In this document: positions 24,935-33,935 of the stretch, in pieces
How the letters are laid out: the number at the start of each line of letters is the position of its first letter
Position numbering within the stretch: the first letter of the stretch is position 1
NCBI RefSeq assembly: GCF_006438785.1
Contig: NZ_RCZB01000003.1
Coordinates: 650,964-714,963 of the forward strand
DNA length: 64,000 nt
Reading direction: 5' to 3'
Source: Rhodanobacter glycinis
Lineage (GTDB): Bacteria; Pseudomonadota; Gammaproteobacteria; Xanthomonadales; Rhodanobacteraceae
Program-made: the position numbers and the translations under genes
Notes under the pieces: model-generated
Database searches by the model: none
The model's input: only the letters and a program-made list of their open reading frames with translations
Told to the model about the DNA's origin: nothing

Positions 24935-26656
24935 TCATTCCTTGGTCACGCGGTCGATCTCGGTCAGGCTGGTCAAGCCTTGCTTGACCTTGAGCAGGGC
25001 CGACGCGCGCAGGTCATTCACTCCGGCGGCCTTGGCCACCTCGCTGATCTGCATTGCATTGCCGCCTTGCAGGATGATTTTCTGGATGTCCTCCAGCATC
25101 GGCATCACCTGATAGATACCCACGCGGCCCTTGTAGCCCTCATTGCAACCGTCGCAGCCGCCGGCCTCGTAGATGGTCAACCCGGCGTCGATGTCGGTCT
25201 GGCTGAAACCGGCGGCCAGCAGTACCGGTGGCGGCAGGTTCTGCGGCTTCTTGCAATCGTGCAGGCGCCGAGCCAGGCGCTGGGCAATGATCAGCGTCAC
25301 CGACGAGGTGATGTTGTACGGCGCGATGCCCATGTTCATCAGGCGCGAGATGGTCTGCGCGGCGTCGTTGGTATGCAGGGTGGACAGCACCATGTGGCCG
25401 GTCTGCGCCGCCTTGATCGCGATCTCGGCGGTTTCCAGGTCGCGGATCTCGCCGACCATGATCACGTCCGGATCCTGGCGCAGGAACGAGCGCAGCGCGC
25501 TGGCGAAGGTCATGCCGCGCTTCACGTTCTGCTGTACCTGATTGATGCCCTCGACACGGATTTCCACCGGATCTTCCACCGTCGAGATATTGCGCTCGGC
25601 GGTGTTGAGGATATTCAGGCCGGTATACAGCGACACGGTCTTGCCCGAGCCGGTGGGGCCGGTGACCAGCACCATGCCGTAGGGCTTCTGGATAGCATCG
25701 AGGTAGAGCTTCTGCTGCTCCGGCTCGTAGCCGAGCTTCTCGATGCCGATCTTGGCCGACGAGCCGTCCAGGATACGCAGCACGATCTTTTCGCCGAACA
25801 GCGTGGGCAGCGTGCTTACGCGAAAGTCGATCGCACGGGTCTTGGACAGGTTGAGCTTGATGCGGCCGTCCTGCGGCACCCGTTTCTCGGCAATATCCAG
25901 CTGCGCCATCACCTTGATGCGCGAGGAGATGCGATTGGCCATCTTCATCGGCGGACTGGCCACGGCCTTCAGCATGCCGTCCATGCGCAGGCGCACCCGA
26001 TACTGGGTTTCGAACGGCTCGAAATGAATATCCGAGGCACCCCGGCGGATCGCGTCGACCAGGATCTTGTTGACGAACTTCACCACCGGTGCGTCGTCGA
26101 GTGCATTGGCATCAATGCCGGTTGCCTCGGCCTCGTCGTCGCCAACCTCCAGCTCCAGCCCGTCCAGCTCGCCGCCCCCCATGTCGGGCATGGTGTCGCG
26201 CATGCTGTTGAGCAAACCCTCGATCACCCGCTGCAGCGAGCCCCGCTCAACCAGGATCGGCTCCACCATGCAGTTGGAGTGGAACTTGATCTCGTCCAGC
26301 GCATGCGACTGCATCGGATCGGCAATGCCGACAAACAACCGCTTGCCGCGACGGAACAGCGGCAAGGCCTGATGCTTGTTGATCAGTGCCTCGCTGATCA
26401 GGTCCAAAGGCATGGTCGCGGGATTCAGCGAAGCCACATCCATCATCGGCATGCCGAACTCGGCCGAGGCGATTTGCGTCAGCTTGCCGCTGTCGACCAG
26501 ATTGTGATCGAGCAGCCAGGCACCCAGCGTGGCCTTCTGCTGACCGCTGTCCGCCATCGCCTTGCGTACATCCGACTCCGGCAGCACGCCTTCGGACACC
26601 AGTCGGCGCGCCATGCCGGACAGACCTGCGAGCGACGGTTGCAATTGAGATGACAT
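24935..26656 (-). CDS. pilB: Type IV pilus extension ATPase PilB
   Basis: A 573-aa hexameric motor for pilus extension. The N-terminal T2SSE domain precedes the ATPase: Walker A GPTGSGKTVSL, Asp-box region TVEDPVEI, Walker B PDVIMVGEIRDLETAEIAI and the His-box ALTGH-like AAQTGHMVLSTLHTNDA. The zinc tetracysteine is seen in CDGCNEGYKGRVGIY plus upstream LHDCKKPQ. In related bacteria pilA sits immediately next to pilB; here the glycan island lies between them. Confidence 0.97.
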   Translation of the reverse strand: MSSQLQPSLAGLSGMARRLVSEGVLPESDVRKAMADSGQQKATLGAWLLDHNLVDSGKLTQIASAEFGMPMMDVASLNPATMPLDLISEALINKHQALPLFRRGKRLFVGIADPMQSHALDEIKFHSNCMVEPILVERGSLQRVIEGLLNSMRDTMPDMGGGELDGLELEVGDDEAEATGIDANALDDAPVVKFVNKILVDAIRRGASDIHFEPFETQYRVRLRMDGMLKAVASPPMKMANRISSRIKVMAQLDIAEKRVPQDGRIKLNLSKTRAIDFRVSTLPTLFGEKIVLRILDGSSAKIGIEKLGYEPEQQKLYLDAIQKPYGMVLVTGPTGSGKTVSLYTGLNILNTAERNISTVEDPVEIRVEGINQVQQNVKRGMTFASALRSFLRQDPDVIMVGEIRDLETAEIAIKAAQTGHMVLSTLHTNDAAQTISRLMNMGIAPYNITSSVTLIIAQRLARRLHDCKKPQNLPPPVLLAAGFSQTDIDAGLTIYEAGGCDGCNEGYKGRVGIYQVMPMLEDIQKIILQGGNAMQISEVAKAAGVNDLRASALLKVKQGLTSLTEIDRVTKE

Positions 26657-26784
26657 AACCAGATTCGACCTTTCCTCTGTATGTGGTTGAATCTACCGCA
26701 GTCCAGCCCGCAGGTCATCCCTTTCCCTGCAATCCGGAACCCGCGGGGTGATGCCGTGCGCAGGCTTTTCGTACGCGTTCTGTT

Positions 26785-26807
26785 CCTTTCCTGCTGGCAG
26801 GAAAAGG
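26785..26807. other. Stem-loop in the pilB/glycosyltransferase divergent region
   Basis: CCTTTCCTGC / GCAGGAAAAGG with a 2-nt loop and one bulged A. It lies in the 266-bp gap between divergent pilB and the GT2 gene, which also holds a TATGAT -10-like element (26891-26896) pointing at the GT2 gene. Its role is not known. Confidence 0.4.
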
Positions 26808-26922
26808 TCGCGATGGGGTAGCTGTTTGGACTCGGAGGGGGAAAGCCCCAAAACCCAATCCCTTCCTCAACCACCATCCGCCCTTCACGCTATGATCCCC
26901 CTTCACCCAGGGGAGCCACCTG

Positions 26923-27777
26923 TTGAACCGTCTGAGCATCATCCTGCCTGCCAAGAATGAGGCGCCCGCGCTGGCCGTACTGCTGCCGCGCCTGCGCGCT
27001 GCCCAACCCGAGGCCGAGATCATCGTGGTCGACGACGGCTCCATCGACGACACCCGCAGCGTCTGCAAGGGCAGCGGCGTCGAATGCCTGTCCTCGCCGT
27101 ATTCGATGGGCAATGGCGCGGCGATCAAGCGCGGTGCACGTGCCGCCACCGGCGACATCCTGGTCTTCATGGACGGCGACGGCCAGCACGATCCAGCCGA
27201 CGTCGCCCGACTGCTCGACCAACTGAACCGCGGCTACGACATGGTCGTTGGCGCCCGCGACTGGGGCAGCCAGGCCGGCGTCGGCCGCGGCCTCGCCAAT
27301 ACGCTGTACAACTGGCTGGCCACCCGCATGACCGGCCATCCGGTGCTCGACCTCACCTCCGGCTTCCGCGCCGTACGCGCAGACAAGTTCCGTGAATTCC
27401 TGCACTTGCTGCCGAACGGCTTCAGCTACCCCACCACCAGCACCATGGCGTTCTTCCGCAGCGCCTACCCGGTTGCTTACGTGCCGATCAAGGCAGCCCA
27501 GCGCATCGGCAAGAGCCACATCAAGCCGCTGCGGGATGGCGTGCGGTTCCTGCTGATCATCTTCAAGATCGCCACGTTGTACTCGCCGTTGAAGTTGTTT
27601 GTGCCGGCCAGCGTGGTGTTCTTTCTGATGGGCTGCGTCAACTACGCATGGACTTTCATTCACGAAGGGCGCCTCACCAACATGAGCACGCTGTTATGGA
27701 GCGCTGCAGTAATCGTGTTCCTCATTGGGCTGGTGTCCGAGCAGATCACGGCGCTGACGTATCGCCGGGATCAATAA
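26923..27777 (+). CDS. GT2 polyprenyl-phosphate sugar synthase-like glycosyltransferase (DPM1/GtrB type)
   Basis: 284 aa. A GT-A domain (residues 1-190) carries DDGSIDDT (37-44) for nucleotide binding and DGDGQHDP (84-91) as the metal DxD site, followed by two hydrophobic helices (about 195-225 and 235-270). This layout is that of dolichol-/undecaprenyl-phosphate sugar synthases that load one sugar from a nucleotide sugar on polyprenyl phosphate, making the donor for GT-C enzymes. TTG start at 26923 has a GGGGAG Shine-Dalgarno. It opens the glycan island. Sugar specificity (Man, Glc or other) cannot be told. Confidence 0.85.
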   Translation: MNRLSIILPAKNEAPALAVLLPRLRAAQPEAEIIVVDDGSIDDTRSVCKGSGVECLSSPYSMGNGAAIKRGARAATGDILVFMDGDGQHDPADVARLLDQLNRGYDMVVGARDWGSQAGVGRGLANTLYNWLATRMTGHPVLDLTSGFRAVRADKFREFLHLLPNGFSYPTTSTMAFFRSAYPVAYVPIKAAQRIGKSHIKPLRDGVRFLLIIFKIATLYSPLKLFVPASVVFFLMGCVNYAWTFIHEGRLTNMSTLLWSAAVIVFLIGLVSEQITALTYRRDQ

Positions 27778-27855
27778 ATTGGATAACCACTGGTTCGGAT
27801 ACGCTCGGCACCACGGGTGACACAGATTCAGGATCTACATGGTTAATACGTCGAG

Positions 27856-28971
27856 ATGAAACGCATATCACCGAAGTCAAAAGCAACGGCAAATTTCTTC
27901 GTCTTCGTCATAGGGACGCGTGCTCAGTTGATCAAGGTGGCTCCGGTCATAGTTCTGTGCGAGAGCAAGGGGTTGCCCATATGTCTGCTGATGACTGGCC
28001 AGCATCTGGAAACGATTCAGGATCTGGTTGACGAATTTGGCATTCGTACACCGCTCACTCGAACCGTCGAGGCGATGGAGCGGTCGACTGTGGGTTCATT
28101 GTTGTGGTGGTTGCCGTCGGCATATTTTGGTCTTCGCAAGAGCCTGCAGAAAATCAAGGCGGAAAACGCCAATTTCGATGTGATTGTCCACGGGGATACG
28201 CTGTCGACGCTAATTGGGGCCTTCGCAGGCTGGCGCGTAGGCGCTCGCGTGGTGCACCTGGAAAGCGGTCTGAGTTCCGGCAAACTCTTCGACCCCTTCC
28301 CGGAAGAGCTGTCTCGACGCATCGTTTTTAGGCTGATCGACTTGGCCATGTGTCCAAACGACGAGGCGGCGGCATACATGAGAAGCAGACATCGCTGCAG
28401 GGTGGAGGATACGAGAGGCAATACGATTCTTGACGCCGTCGCGATGGTTGGAGCGATGGATGTTGCCCGCGATCAGAAGCCAGCCTACCTGGTGGTCTCA
28501 CTGCATCGATTTCAAAATATCTACGACTCGTCGCGCTTGTTGGAACTGGTGGTGTTGCTGGAGGCGGCTGCGTCGAGATACCCAATTCATTTTGTGTTGC
28601 ATCCCGCGACCCGCAAACGTCTGGTTCACGAAAAGCTGTTCGACCGACTGGCTGCGGCTCCCGGCATGGTCCTTTCACCAAGGTTGGGGTATGGCGACTT
28701 TTTGCGCCTCGCCGCAGGTGCGGCTTGCGTAATGACCGATGGTGGCTCGAATCAGGAGGAACTGGCAGCCTTGGGAGTCCCGACCATCATCATGCGCAAG
28801 GCCACGGAGCGGCCTGATGGCTTGGGCGGCAATGCCGTAATGGAAGCGGATATATCCGAAGGGGTGCGGTCGTTTCTTTTGAAAGGTGATTTTGGGAGAT
28901 TGCTTGCCAGCCCCATTAAACTGGAGGCTGATGGACCTTCGGAGCGAGTGGTGAGATCGCTTTTGAAATGA
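27856..28971 (+). CDS. Non-hydrolysing UDP-GlcNAc 2-epimerase family protein, divergent
   Basis: 371 aa, WecB-like double Rossmann fold. The four residues important in WecB are retained in altered settings: D in VHGDTLSTL, E in HLESGLSSG, E in FPEELSRR, and H in VSLHRFQN. The usual GTRPEAIK is GTRAQLIK and the sugar-binding loop is MTDGGSNQEE, with KATERPDGLGG for the NTxRPE motif. It probably interconverts UDP-GlcNAc/UDP-ManNAc or a related amino sugar for the surface glycan. Codon use is AT-richer than in the pil genes. It is the last plus-strand gene of the island, convergent with the GT4 gene. Confidence 0.82.
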   Translation: MKRISPKSKATANFFVFVIGTRAQLIKVAPVIVLCESKGLPICLLMTGQHLETIQDLVDEFGIRTPLTRTVEAMERSTVGSLLWWLPSAYFGLRKSLQKIKAENANFDVIVHGDTLSTLIGAFAGWRVGARVVHLESGLSSGKLFDPFPEELSRRIVFRLIDLAMCPNDEAAAYMRSRHRCRVEDTRGNTILDAVAMVGAMDVARDQKPAYLVVSLHRFQNIYDSSRLLELVVLLEAAASRYPIHFVLHPATRKRLVHEKLFDRLAAAPGMVLSPRLGYGDFLRLAAGAACVMTDGGSNQEELAALGVPTIIMRKATERPDGLGGNAVMEADISEGVRSFLLKGDFGRLLASPIKLEADGPSERVVRSLLK

Positions 28972-29026
28972 TGGAAGATGACTTGGTGGGTATTCATTCC
29001 GAAACCATCAGGCAGCCGCCGTTCAA

Positions 29027-30109
29027 TCAACGCAAGCCGTTCAGAAGGCTCTCCAATTTTTCCCCTTGCATTTGCCAGGTCAGGCGATCGCCGTAATCGG
29101 CGCTGGGTCTGGCAAGCATTTCAAGAATTCCCTTGGAAAGAGCCTCGGAACTGTCGGGAACCACGAGATGTTCTCGGCTTTCAGCGAGCATCCAGCGAAC
29201 CGGTTCCGTCGCTGTGGCAATCACAGGCACCTCACAAGCCATGGCTTCGCACAATTTGGCCGGATAGCTGTAACGGCCGAAGCTGGTATCGGCGGTGATC
29301 ACACATGAAATGTCGAGCGCATTGATCAGCCTGGGCAACTGTGCGTCAGCGACGTAACCCGTGCCGATGACCCCCGGTTCGTTCAATGCGTGTTGGGGGG
29401 GGCTGCCACTGAGCACCAGGCGAAGCCCCGGTTTTGCAAGTCGCGCCTGACGAAACGCTTCGAGAAGAACTTCCGTTCCGCGGCTCTGAGACCAGCTGCC
29501 GATATAGCCGATCAATGATGCATCGATCGGCAAGCCCAGCGTCTTGCGACATGCGACTTTGTCCAAAGGAACAAACTCTGGATCCGCCGCCATGGGCAGC
29601 ATCTCGACCGGATGTCCCGTTGGTCGCAGCGATTGCAGTCTCTGCGCCAGCTGCGGGCCGGCTGCTGTTACCAGGTCGGCAGCACGGATGGATCGTCGCC
29701 ACAGTGCGTGCAGCGGCAGGTTCCATGGCATGTAGGCTTCGTAGTTGTCATAGGCATCGATGGCGAGCCGCGCCCCCGTGCTTCTGGCCAGCTTCTGGGC
29801 CAGCCATCCATAGTAGGTATCGGAAACGCCGATTACCCAGTCGGGCTGGAACGCACGCGCATCTTGATCGAACTTTCGATAGATCCTTCTGGGTCCTAGT
29901 GTTCGCACATCATCACTGGTCCATTCCACACCGGCGAAGCGTCGCTGCGTTGAGGGCAGGTGTGTGTGGCTGCATAAATGCACTTGCACCTCATGGCCGA
30001 AGGCAGCCAACGCAGCTGGTAAATAATGGAAACGGCCATAGGGGCGCTCGATCAGATCGCGCTGTTGAGGGTGGCGTTTTGACAGAAAAAGAAGGCGCAA
30101 GCGTGGCAT
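29027..30109 (-). CDS. GT4-family glycosyltransferase
   Basis: 360 aa, two Rossmann-like domains. The N-terminal acceptor domain starts MPRLRLLFLSKRHPQQRDLI. The C-terminal domain has IGYIGSWSQSRGTEVLLEAF (the start of the donor-binding domain) and the loop YPAKLCEAMACEVPVIAT, where E-x7-E is SYPAKLCEA-like. It is a retaining transferase that probably adds a sugar to the lipid-linked repeat unit. It is the last gene of the minus-strand glycan operon; 31 bp separate it from the GT2 gene upstream. Confidence 0.85.
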   Translation of the reverse strand: MPRLRLLFLSKRHPQQRDLIERPYGRFHYLPAALAAFGHEVQVHLCSHTHLPSTQRRFAGVEWTSDDVRTLGPRRIYRKFDQDARAFQPDWVIGVSDTYYGWLAQKLARSTGARLAIDAYDNYEAYMPWNLPLHALWRRSIRAADLVTAAGPQLAQRLQSLRPTGHPVEMLPMAADPEFVPLDKVACRKTLGLPIDASLIGYIGSWSQSRGTEVLLEAFRQARLAKPGLRLVLSGSPPQHALNEPGVIGTGYVADAQLPRLINALDISCVITADTSFGRYSYPAKLCEAMACEVPVIATATEPVRWMLAESREHLVVPDSSEALSKGILEMLARPSADYGDRLTWQMQGEKLESLLNGLR

Positions 30110-30140
30110 CCATTTGCGTGAAGAGCCTTAATGAGCACTT

Positions 30141-30929
30141 TCAGTGTGAGATATTGAACAGGCGCGCGATCGGGTATCGCCAGAGCTTGTCTAGCCAACA
30201 GAGATAGGCGCGGAACGTTCCATAGCGTTTGCACCGTGCCAGAATTTCGCGCTGTTCACGCAATCGTGCAAGTACATTCTTGCGGCTTATTCCCGCCGCC
30301 TCGATCAGGACGCTGGTGACATCTAAATGTATAGCGCGCGTTTCGACCGGAAGACGCAGCAGGAAATCGAGATCGCCGGCGATTCGGTACTGGGTGTTGA
30401 AAGATCCATAGCGTTCGAACAGGGAACGCCGGTGCAGCAGTCCTGGGTGACACACAACCATGTGGCGACCGATGCGTCGATAGTTCCATGCCGATCCATA
30501 ATGCATCTCTTTGGAAGTCGCAGGATCGAAGATGAGCCCCTGCGATGTCACCAGGTCATATTCTTGCGTACGGGCAGCGGTAATCAGTCTTGCCAATGCG
30601 TCGCTATCAGCCCACGCATCGTCGGCGCCGAGGAAGCAGACATACTCGCCTTGAGCGTGCGTCAGTGCCTGATTCCACGCATCGTATATGCCGCCATCCT
30701 TTTTGCTCTGCCACCAAGCGATGTGCGATTCATGCTTGCGGATCAAGTCGACAGTTCCGTCGGTGGAAGCGCCATCCGCGATCAACAGCTCCCAATTTGT
30801 GAAGCTTTGCTCGTCGATTGACTTCAGGCAGCGTTCGAAAGTTCGCGCTGCATTCCAAGTCGCGACGATGATCGAGAGTTGTGGAGTGGCTGTATGGAAC
30901 TGTTCTATAGCAGGAGTCATTGCGCTCAT
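30141..30929 (-). CDS. GT2-family glycosyltransferase
   Basis: A 262-aa inverting GT-A enzyme: QLSIIVATWNAARTFERCLK, LLIADGASTDGTVDLI, then KDGGIYDAWNQAL and the metal site FLGADDAWAD. This subgroup (YIYDAMN/GIYDAWN motif) is common in O-antigen and capsule clusters. There is no membrane segment. The ATG overlaps the stop of the FkbM gene upstream by 4 bp. Confidence 0.87.
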   Translation of the reverse strand: MSAMTPAIEQFHTATPQLSIIVATWNAARTFERCLKSIDEQSFTNWELLIADGASTDGTVDLIRKHESHIAWWQSKKDGGIYDAWNQALTHAQGEYVCFLGADDAWADSDALARLITAARTQEYDLVTSQGLIFDPATSKEMHYGSAWNYRRIGRHMVVCHPGLLHRRSLFERYGSFNTQYRIAGDLDFLLRLPVETRAIHLDVTSVLIEAAGISRKNVLARLREQREILARCKRYGTFRAYLCWLDKLWRYPIARLFNISH

Positions 30930-31669
30930 TGATAAGGATCAGTTGCGAAAAAGGTTGCATCAACCTGCAGCATGCGACCTGAGCGAGGGTCGCAAAAGCC
31001 TGGCCAGATGGCCCAGATCGAAAATCCCAACGTGCGCAGACGCTCGATGAGGTCATTGAACAATTTTTGCCCCTCATACAATGGTACGAACGACAGTTCC
31101 AATTGTAGTCCTCTGGCTTTGTGGAGAAGTTCGGTCGCACCGTCCAGCACGCGATCCTCGTAACCCTGCGTGTCAATTTTGACAAAGGATCGCGTTCCAG
31201 GCTTCAGATAATTGCGCGCCACTGTGTCCAGTTGCGACAGTGGTACGCGTTCGCTACCTATGTAAGCCGAACCCGGTGCAGCAGCGGTATGACTGTCTAA
31301 CATCTGAAGTGCCGAACTACTGACGGAATTGCCGGCGATGTGTATTTCGATCTCACCATCGCGATCGCCAATTGCGGCTCTTGGGGCAATGTCCCATTTC
31401 GAGTCGTTTCGGCTGGCCCGTAATAGTTGCGCATGTGCGATCGACAGCGGCTCAAAAGAGATCAATCGTTGCGTATAGCCTGCTTTTCGCAATGACTTCG
31501 CGAACTGGCCGGTATTGGCGCCGACGTCGAATACAAGATCAATCTTCTGTTCTGCGAGCATGAGCGATAACCGACCCATGTCGGATTTTTCTGGACGGTG
31601 GCGGTGTATATCAATGCCGAGTCGGTTCGCAGTTTGTCGAATCAGGCTCTCGAAACTACCAGTGCTCAT
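30926..31669 (-). CDS. FkbM-family SAM-dependent methyltransferase
   Basis: 247 aa. SAM-binding motif I is LVFDVGANTGQFAKSL, then RLISFEPLS, and the FkbM signature FVKIDTQGYEDRVLDGA. FkbM enzymes O-methylate sugars or secondary metabolites; here the context points to methylation of the surface glycan. It overlaps both neighbours by 4 bp (GT2 downstream, the second methyltransferase upstream), so the enzymes are made together. Confidence 0.88.
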   Translation of the reverse strand: MSTGSFESLIRQTANRLGIDIHRHRPEKSDMGRLSLMLAEQKIDLVFDVGANTGQFAKSLRKAGYTQRLISFEPLSIAHAQLLRASRNDSKWDIAPRAAIGDRDGEIEIHIAGNSVSSSALQMLDSHTAAAPGSAYIGSERVPLSQLDTVARNYLKPGTRSFVKIDTQGYEDRVLDGATELLHKARGLQLELSFVPLYEGQKLFNDLIERLRTLGFSIWAIWPGFCDPRSGRMLQVDATFFATDPYQ

Positions 31670-32589
31670 GGATACTTTCCATTCCGAACCAGGACAATAA
31701 ACAAATGGTCAGCGCTGACCCCGTTTCCCGGAACGCTAGTCACATCCGGACGACTCAACATACTCCTAAGCATATTCCTTAAATACAAGTATGCAGAAGG
31801 AAAATAGCCGTAAATATAGGTGAGTGCAGTCGCAAGACAGCGATGCCAAATTGAAAGGTGGCAGTAACGAAATTTGTCGCAGTGTTCGATGGAAAGACCA
31901 CGCGCGTTTGAAAAATGGCCAAGCCAGTCTCTTGAAAGAAAGGAGATATGTTCGGGATAGAAGCAGTACCACCAATTGGCGTGGAAGCGATTCCATAAAT
32001 AGTTGTCCGCATCGCCAGTGGTGATGATCAAGGCACCGCCGGCAGCGAGTTGGGTGAAAAGCTTGTCGATCAGGCAACCCGGGTTAGGCATATGCTCGAT
32101 GACATCGGACGCGATGATGATATCGAAGCGCAATTCGCCTGGGATATCGTCGAGCGATGACCAGATCTGTGCGAGTTGTTTGTCAGTCGCGAAGGCGGCG
32201 GCAGCTTTGTTGATTTCGACTCCGTGTCGTTCGTAGCTGGGACTCAGTCGCGCTAGTAAGCCGCCTGTGTAACAGCCGAAATCAAGAATCCGGCCGCACA
32301 GCGGCAGGCGCTGGAGAATGTAATCGATGATCAGCTCCCAGTCCTGTCTGATAGCATCTACCGGCCAAGTCGAGACGGCAGTGTTGTCATATAGTCGACG
32401 GTAGACATCCGCGTCATGCAACGGATACCTGAATTTCAGTCGACAACTACAACAGCGGTATAGAGCTCCCCCTGGCAATTGCTTTTCGAGGTGCTTTCCA
32501 GCGAACCAGCGGCTATCTGGAAGCTTGCCCAATAGACGAAGCTCATGAGCGGCACAGTAGGGGCAGGTGATATCTGAATTGTCGTTCAT
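31666..32589 (-). CDS. Class I SAM methyltransferase with N-terminal zinc-ribbon-like cysteines
   Basis: 307 aa. Residues 1-60 hold two CxxC pairs (TCPYCAAHELR and YRCCSCRLKFRYPL), a zinc-binding module often found in sugar C-methyltransferase-like proteins. The methyltransferase core has RILDFGCYTGGLLARL, HGVEINKAAAAFA and IIIASDVIEHMPNPG. The start ATG 32589 is chosen because the frame upstream lies inside the flippase gene. It overlaps the flippase by 4 bp and FkbM by 4 bp. The sequence is visibly AT-richer than the window average. Confidence 0.85.
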   Translation of the reverse strand: MNDNSDITCPYCAAHELRLLGKLPDSRWFAGKHLEKQLPGGALYRCCSCRLKFRYPLHDADVYRRLYDNTAVSTWPVDAIRQDWELIIDYILQRLPLCGRILDFGCYTGGLLARLSPSYERHGVEINKAAAAFATDKQLAQIWSSLDDIPGELRFDIIIASDVIEHMPNPGCLIDKLFTQLAAGGALIITTGDADNYLWNRFHANWWYCFYPEHISFLSRDWLGHFSNARGLSIEHCDKFRYCHLSIWHRCLATALTYIYGYFPSAYLYLRNMLRSMLSRPDVTSVPGNGVSADHLFIVLVRNGKYP

Positions 32590-33911
32590 GGTAGAGATCC
32601 GTCGCCCGATGCGAGAGAACTTCGCCGGCCGACGCGACGAGTACGATTCTCTTGAAAAAAGTGTCTGGCCAACGGAAAAACCAATGCAAGTGACAGGAGT
32701 GCATAGATGCCCCTGCCCGCGGGCGCACCGATCAGCCCTTCGCGGGTAATTGCAAAGTACATGGTCGTTATGGCGATGATGCCGCAAGACAGGACAGTAA
32801 GGCCGACAAAACGCATTCGCCCCATGCCGAGCAGGATGTAGTAAGGAACGACGTTCAGCGCCAATATCCAATAGGCAATTACTAGCCAAGGCAATATTTT
32901 CGCTGTTGAAGCAGCCGAATCTGCGCCGATCCAGCTTCGAAGGATCATCGGGCCAAGCAGAAGCAACACCAAGGCAAGGAAACTGCTCAGTAGCAGGTTC
33001 CCTGCCACGGTCAGCTTGGTTACTCGCCAAAGCGAGAAATGCCCTTGCCCTTCCAATTTGCGACTTATCTTCGGGAAGATCACGCTAAGACCAGCGGCGG
33101 AAACGGCATGAATCTGCATCGCGAGTTGCGAGGCGATCGAATAGTAGGTGAGGCTCGAAGCGCCGAGCAGTGAGCCCACCAGCATCCGATCGGCGACGCC
33201 GAACAGCATGCCACCTACGCCCTGCAACCAGCCCCACTTGGCGAAATGCAGAATGGTGTTGGCACCAATCAATGTAGGACGCAGGTTGGCCAAACCAAGC
33301 AGTCGCCTTGCAATGATTGATTTGGCAATCAATCGGAGCACTGCAACTACCAAGAGCGCCATATACAACGCCCACAGCATTGGCCACACCCATAGAACCA
33401 GCCCGGCGCCAATGATTTGCGTGGTCTTGCTTGCAATTTCGATTCGGGCAGCTTGACCAAAATGCTCGGCGCCCTTTATCGAAGAACTGAACACATTGTC
33501 CACCTGCTCCAGCCAGATCAGGGCAGCAGCCGCGACGCCGGTTAGCCGTATCAGTGCGGGATCGCCCATGCGGCTGAGCAAGACTGGCCCTGCAAGCCAA
33601 AAGACAGCAAGCACCAACAACGCAAGAGCACCACCACCCAACGAAGCGATGGCGAGTGAAATTTTCACCGCATGCTCAATATCGCAACCATCGCTGCGAC
33701 CGATTCCGGCTGAGACTGCCTTGATCGTTGCTGCGCCGGTCCCGGCGTTGAGCACGCCGCCGAATCCCACCGTTGCAGTGAGCAGCATCCAGTGCCCATA
33801 GCCCCCGGTGCCGAGCTGATGGAGAAACCACGGCGTGGCGATGAACAACAACAAGGGGTAGGAGCCGTACTCCAGCATCGCCCAGGCTGGGCTGGCGAGC
33901 TTTCTCAACAT
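32586..33911 (-). CDS. Wzx-like polysaccharide flippase (MATE/MOP superfamily)
   Basis: 441 aa with 12-14 hydrophobic segments and few charged loops. The N-terminus MLRKLASPAWAMLEYGSYPL and LAIASLGGGALALLVLAVFW are typical of the oligosaccharide flippase family, which turns undecaprenyl-linked units to the periplasmic face. ATG 33911 is preferred over the GTG just before it. The presence of a flippase means that the glycan made by the island is built on a lipid and exported. No wzy polymerase is recognisable in the window. Confidence 0.85.
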   Translation of the reverse strand: MLRKLASPAWAMLEYGSYPLLLFIATPWFLHQLGTGGYGHWMLLTATVGFGGVLNAGTGAATIKAVSAGIGRSDGCDIEHAVKISLAIASLGGGALALLVLAVFWLAGPVLLSRMGDPALIRLTGVAAAALIWLEQVDNVFSSSIKGAEHFGQAARIEIASKTTQIIGAGLVLWVWPMLWALYMALLVVAVLRLIAKSIIARRLLGLANLRPTLIGANTILHFAKWGWLQGVGGMLFGVADRMLVGSLLGASSLTYYSIASQLAMQIHAVSAAGLSVIFPKISRKLEGQGHFSLWRVTKLTVAGNLLLSSFLALVLLLLGPMILRSWIGADSAASTAKILPWLVIAYWILALNVVPYYILLGMGRMRFVGLTVLSCGIIAITTMYFAITREGLIGAPAGRGIYALLSLALVFPLARHFFQENRTRRVGRRSSLASGDGSLP

Positions 33912-33935
33912 CACGGCGTGCTCATCGACAAGAAC

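Noticed and set aside
24863..26653. A 596-codon plus-strand frame opposite pilB
   Set aside because: Exact antisense of pilB; composition typical of an antisense shadow and no start signal.
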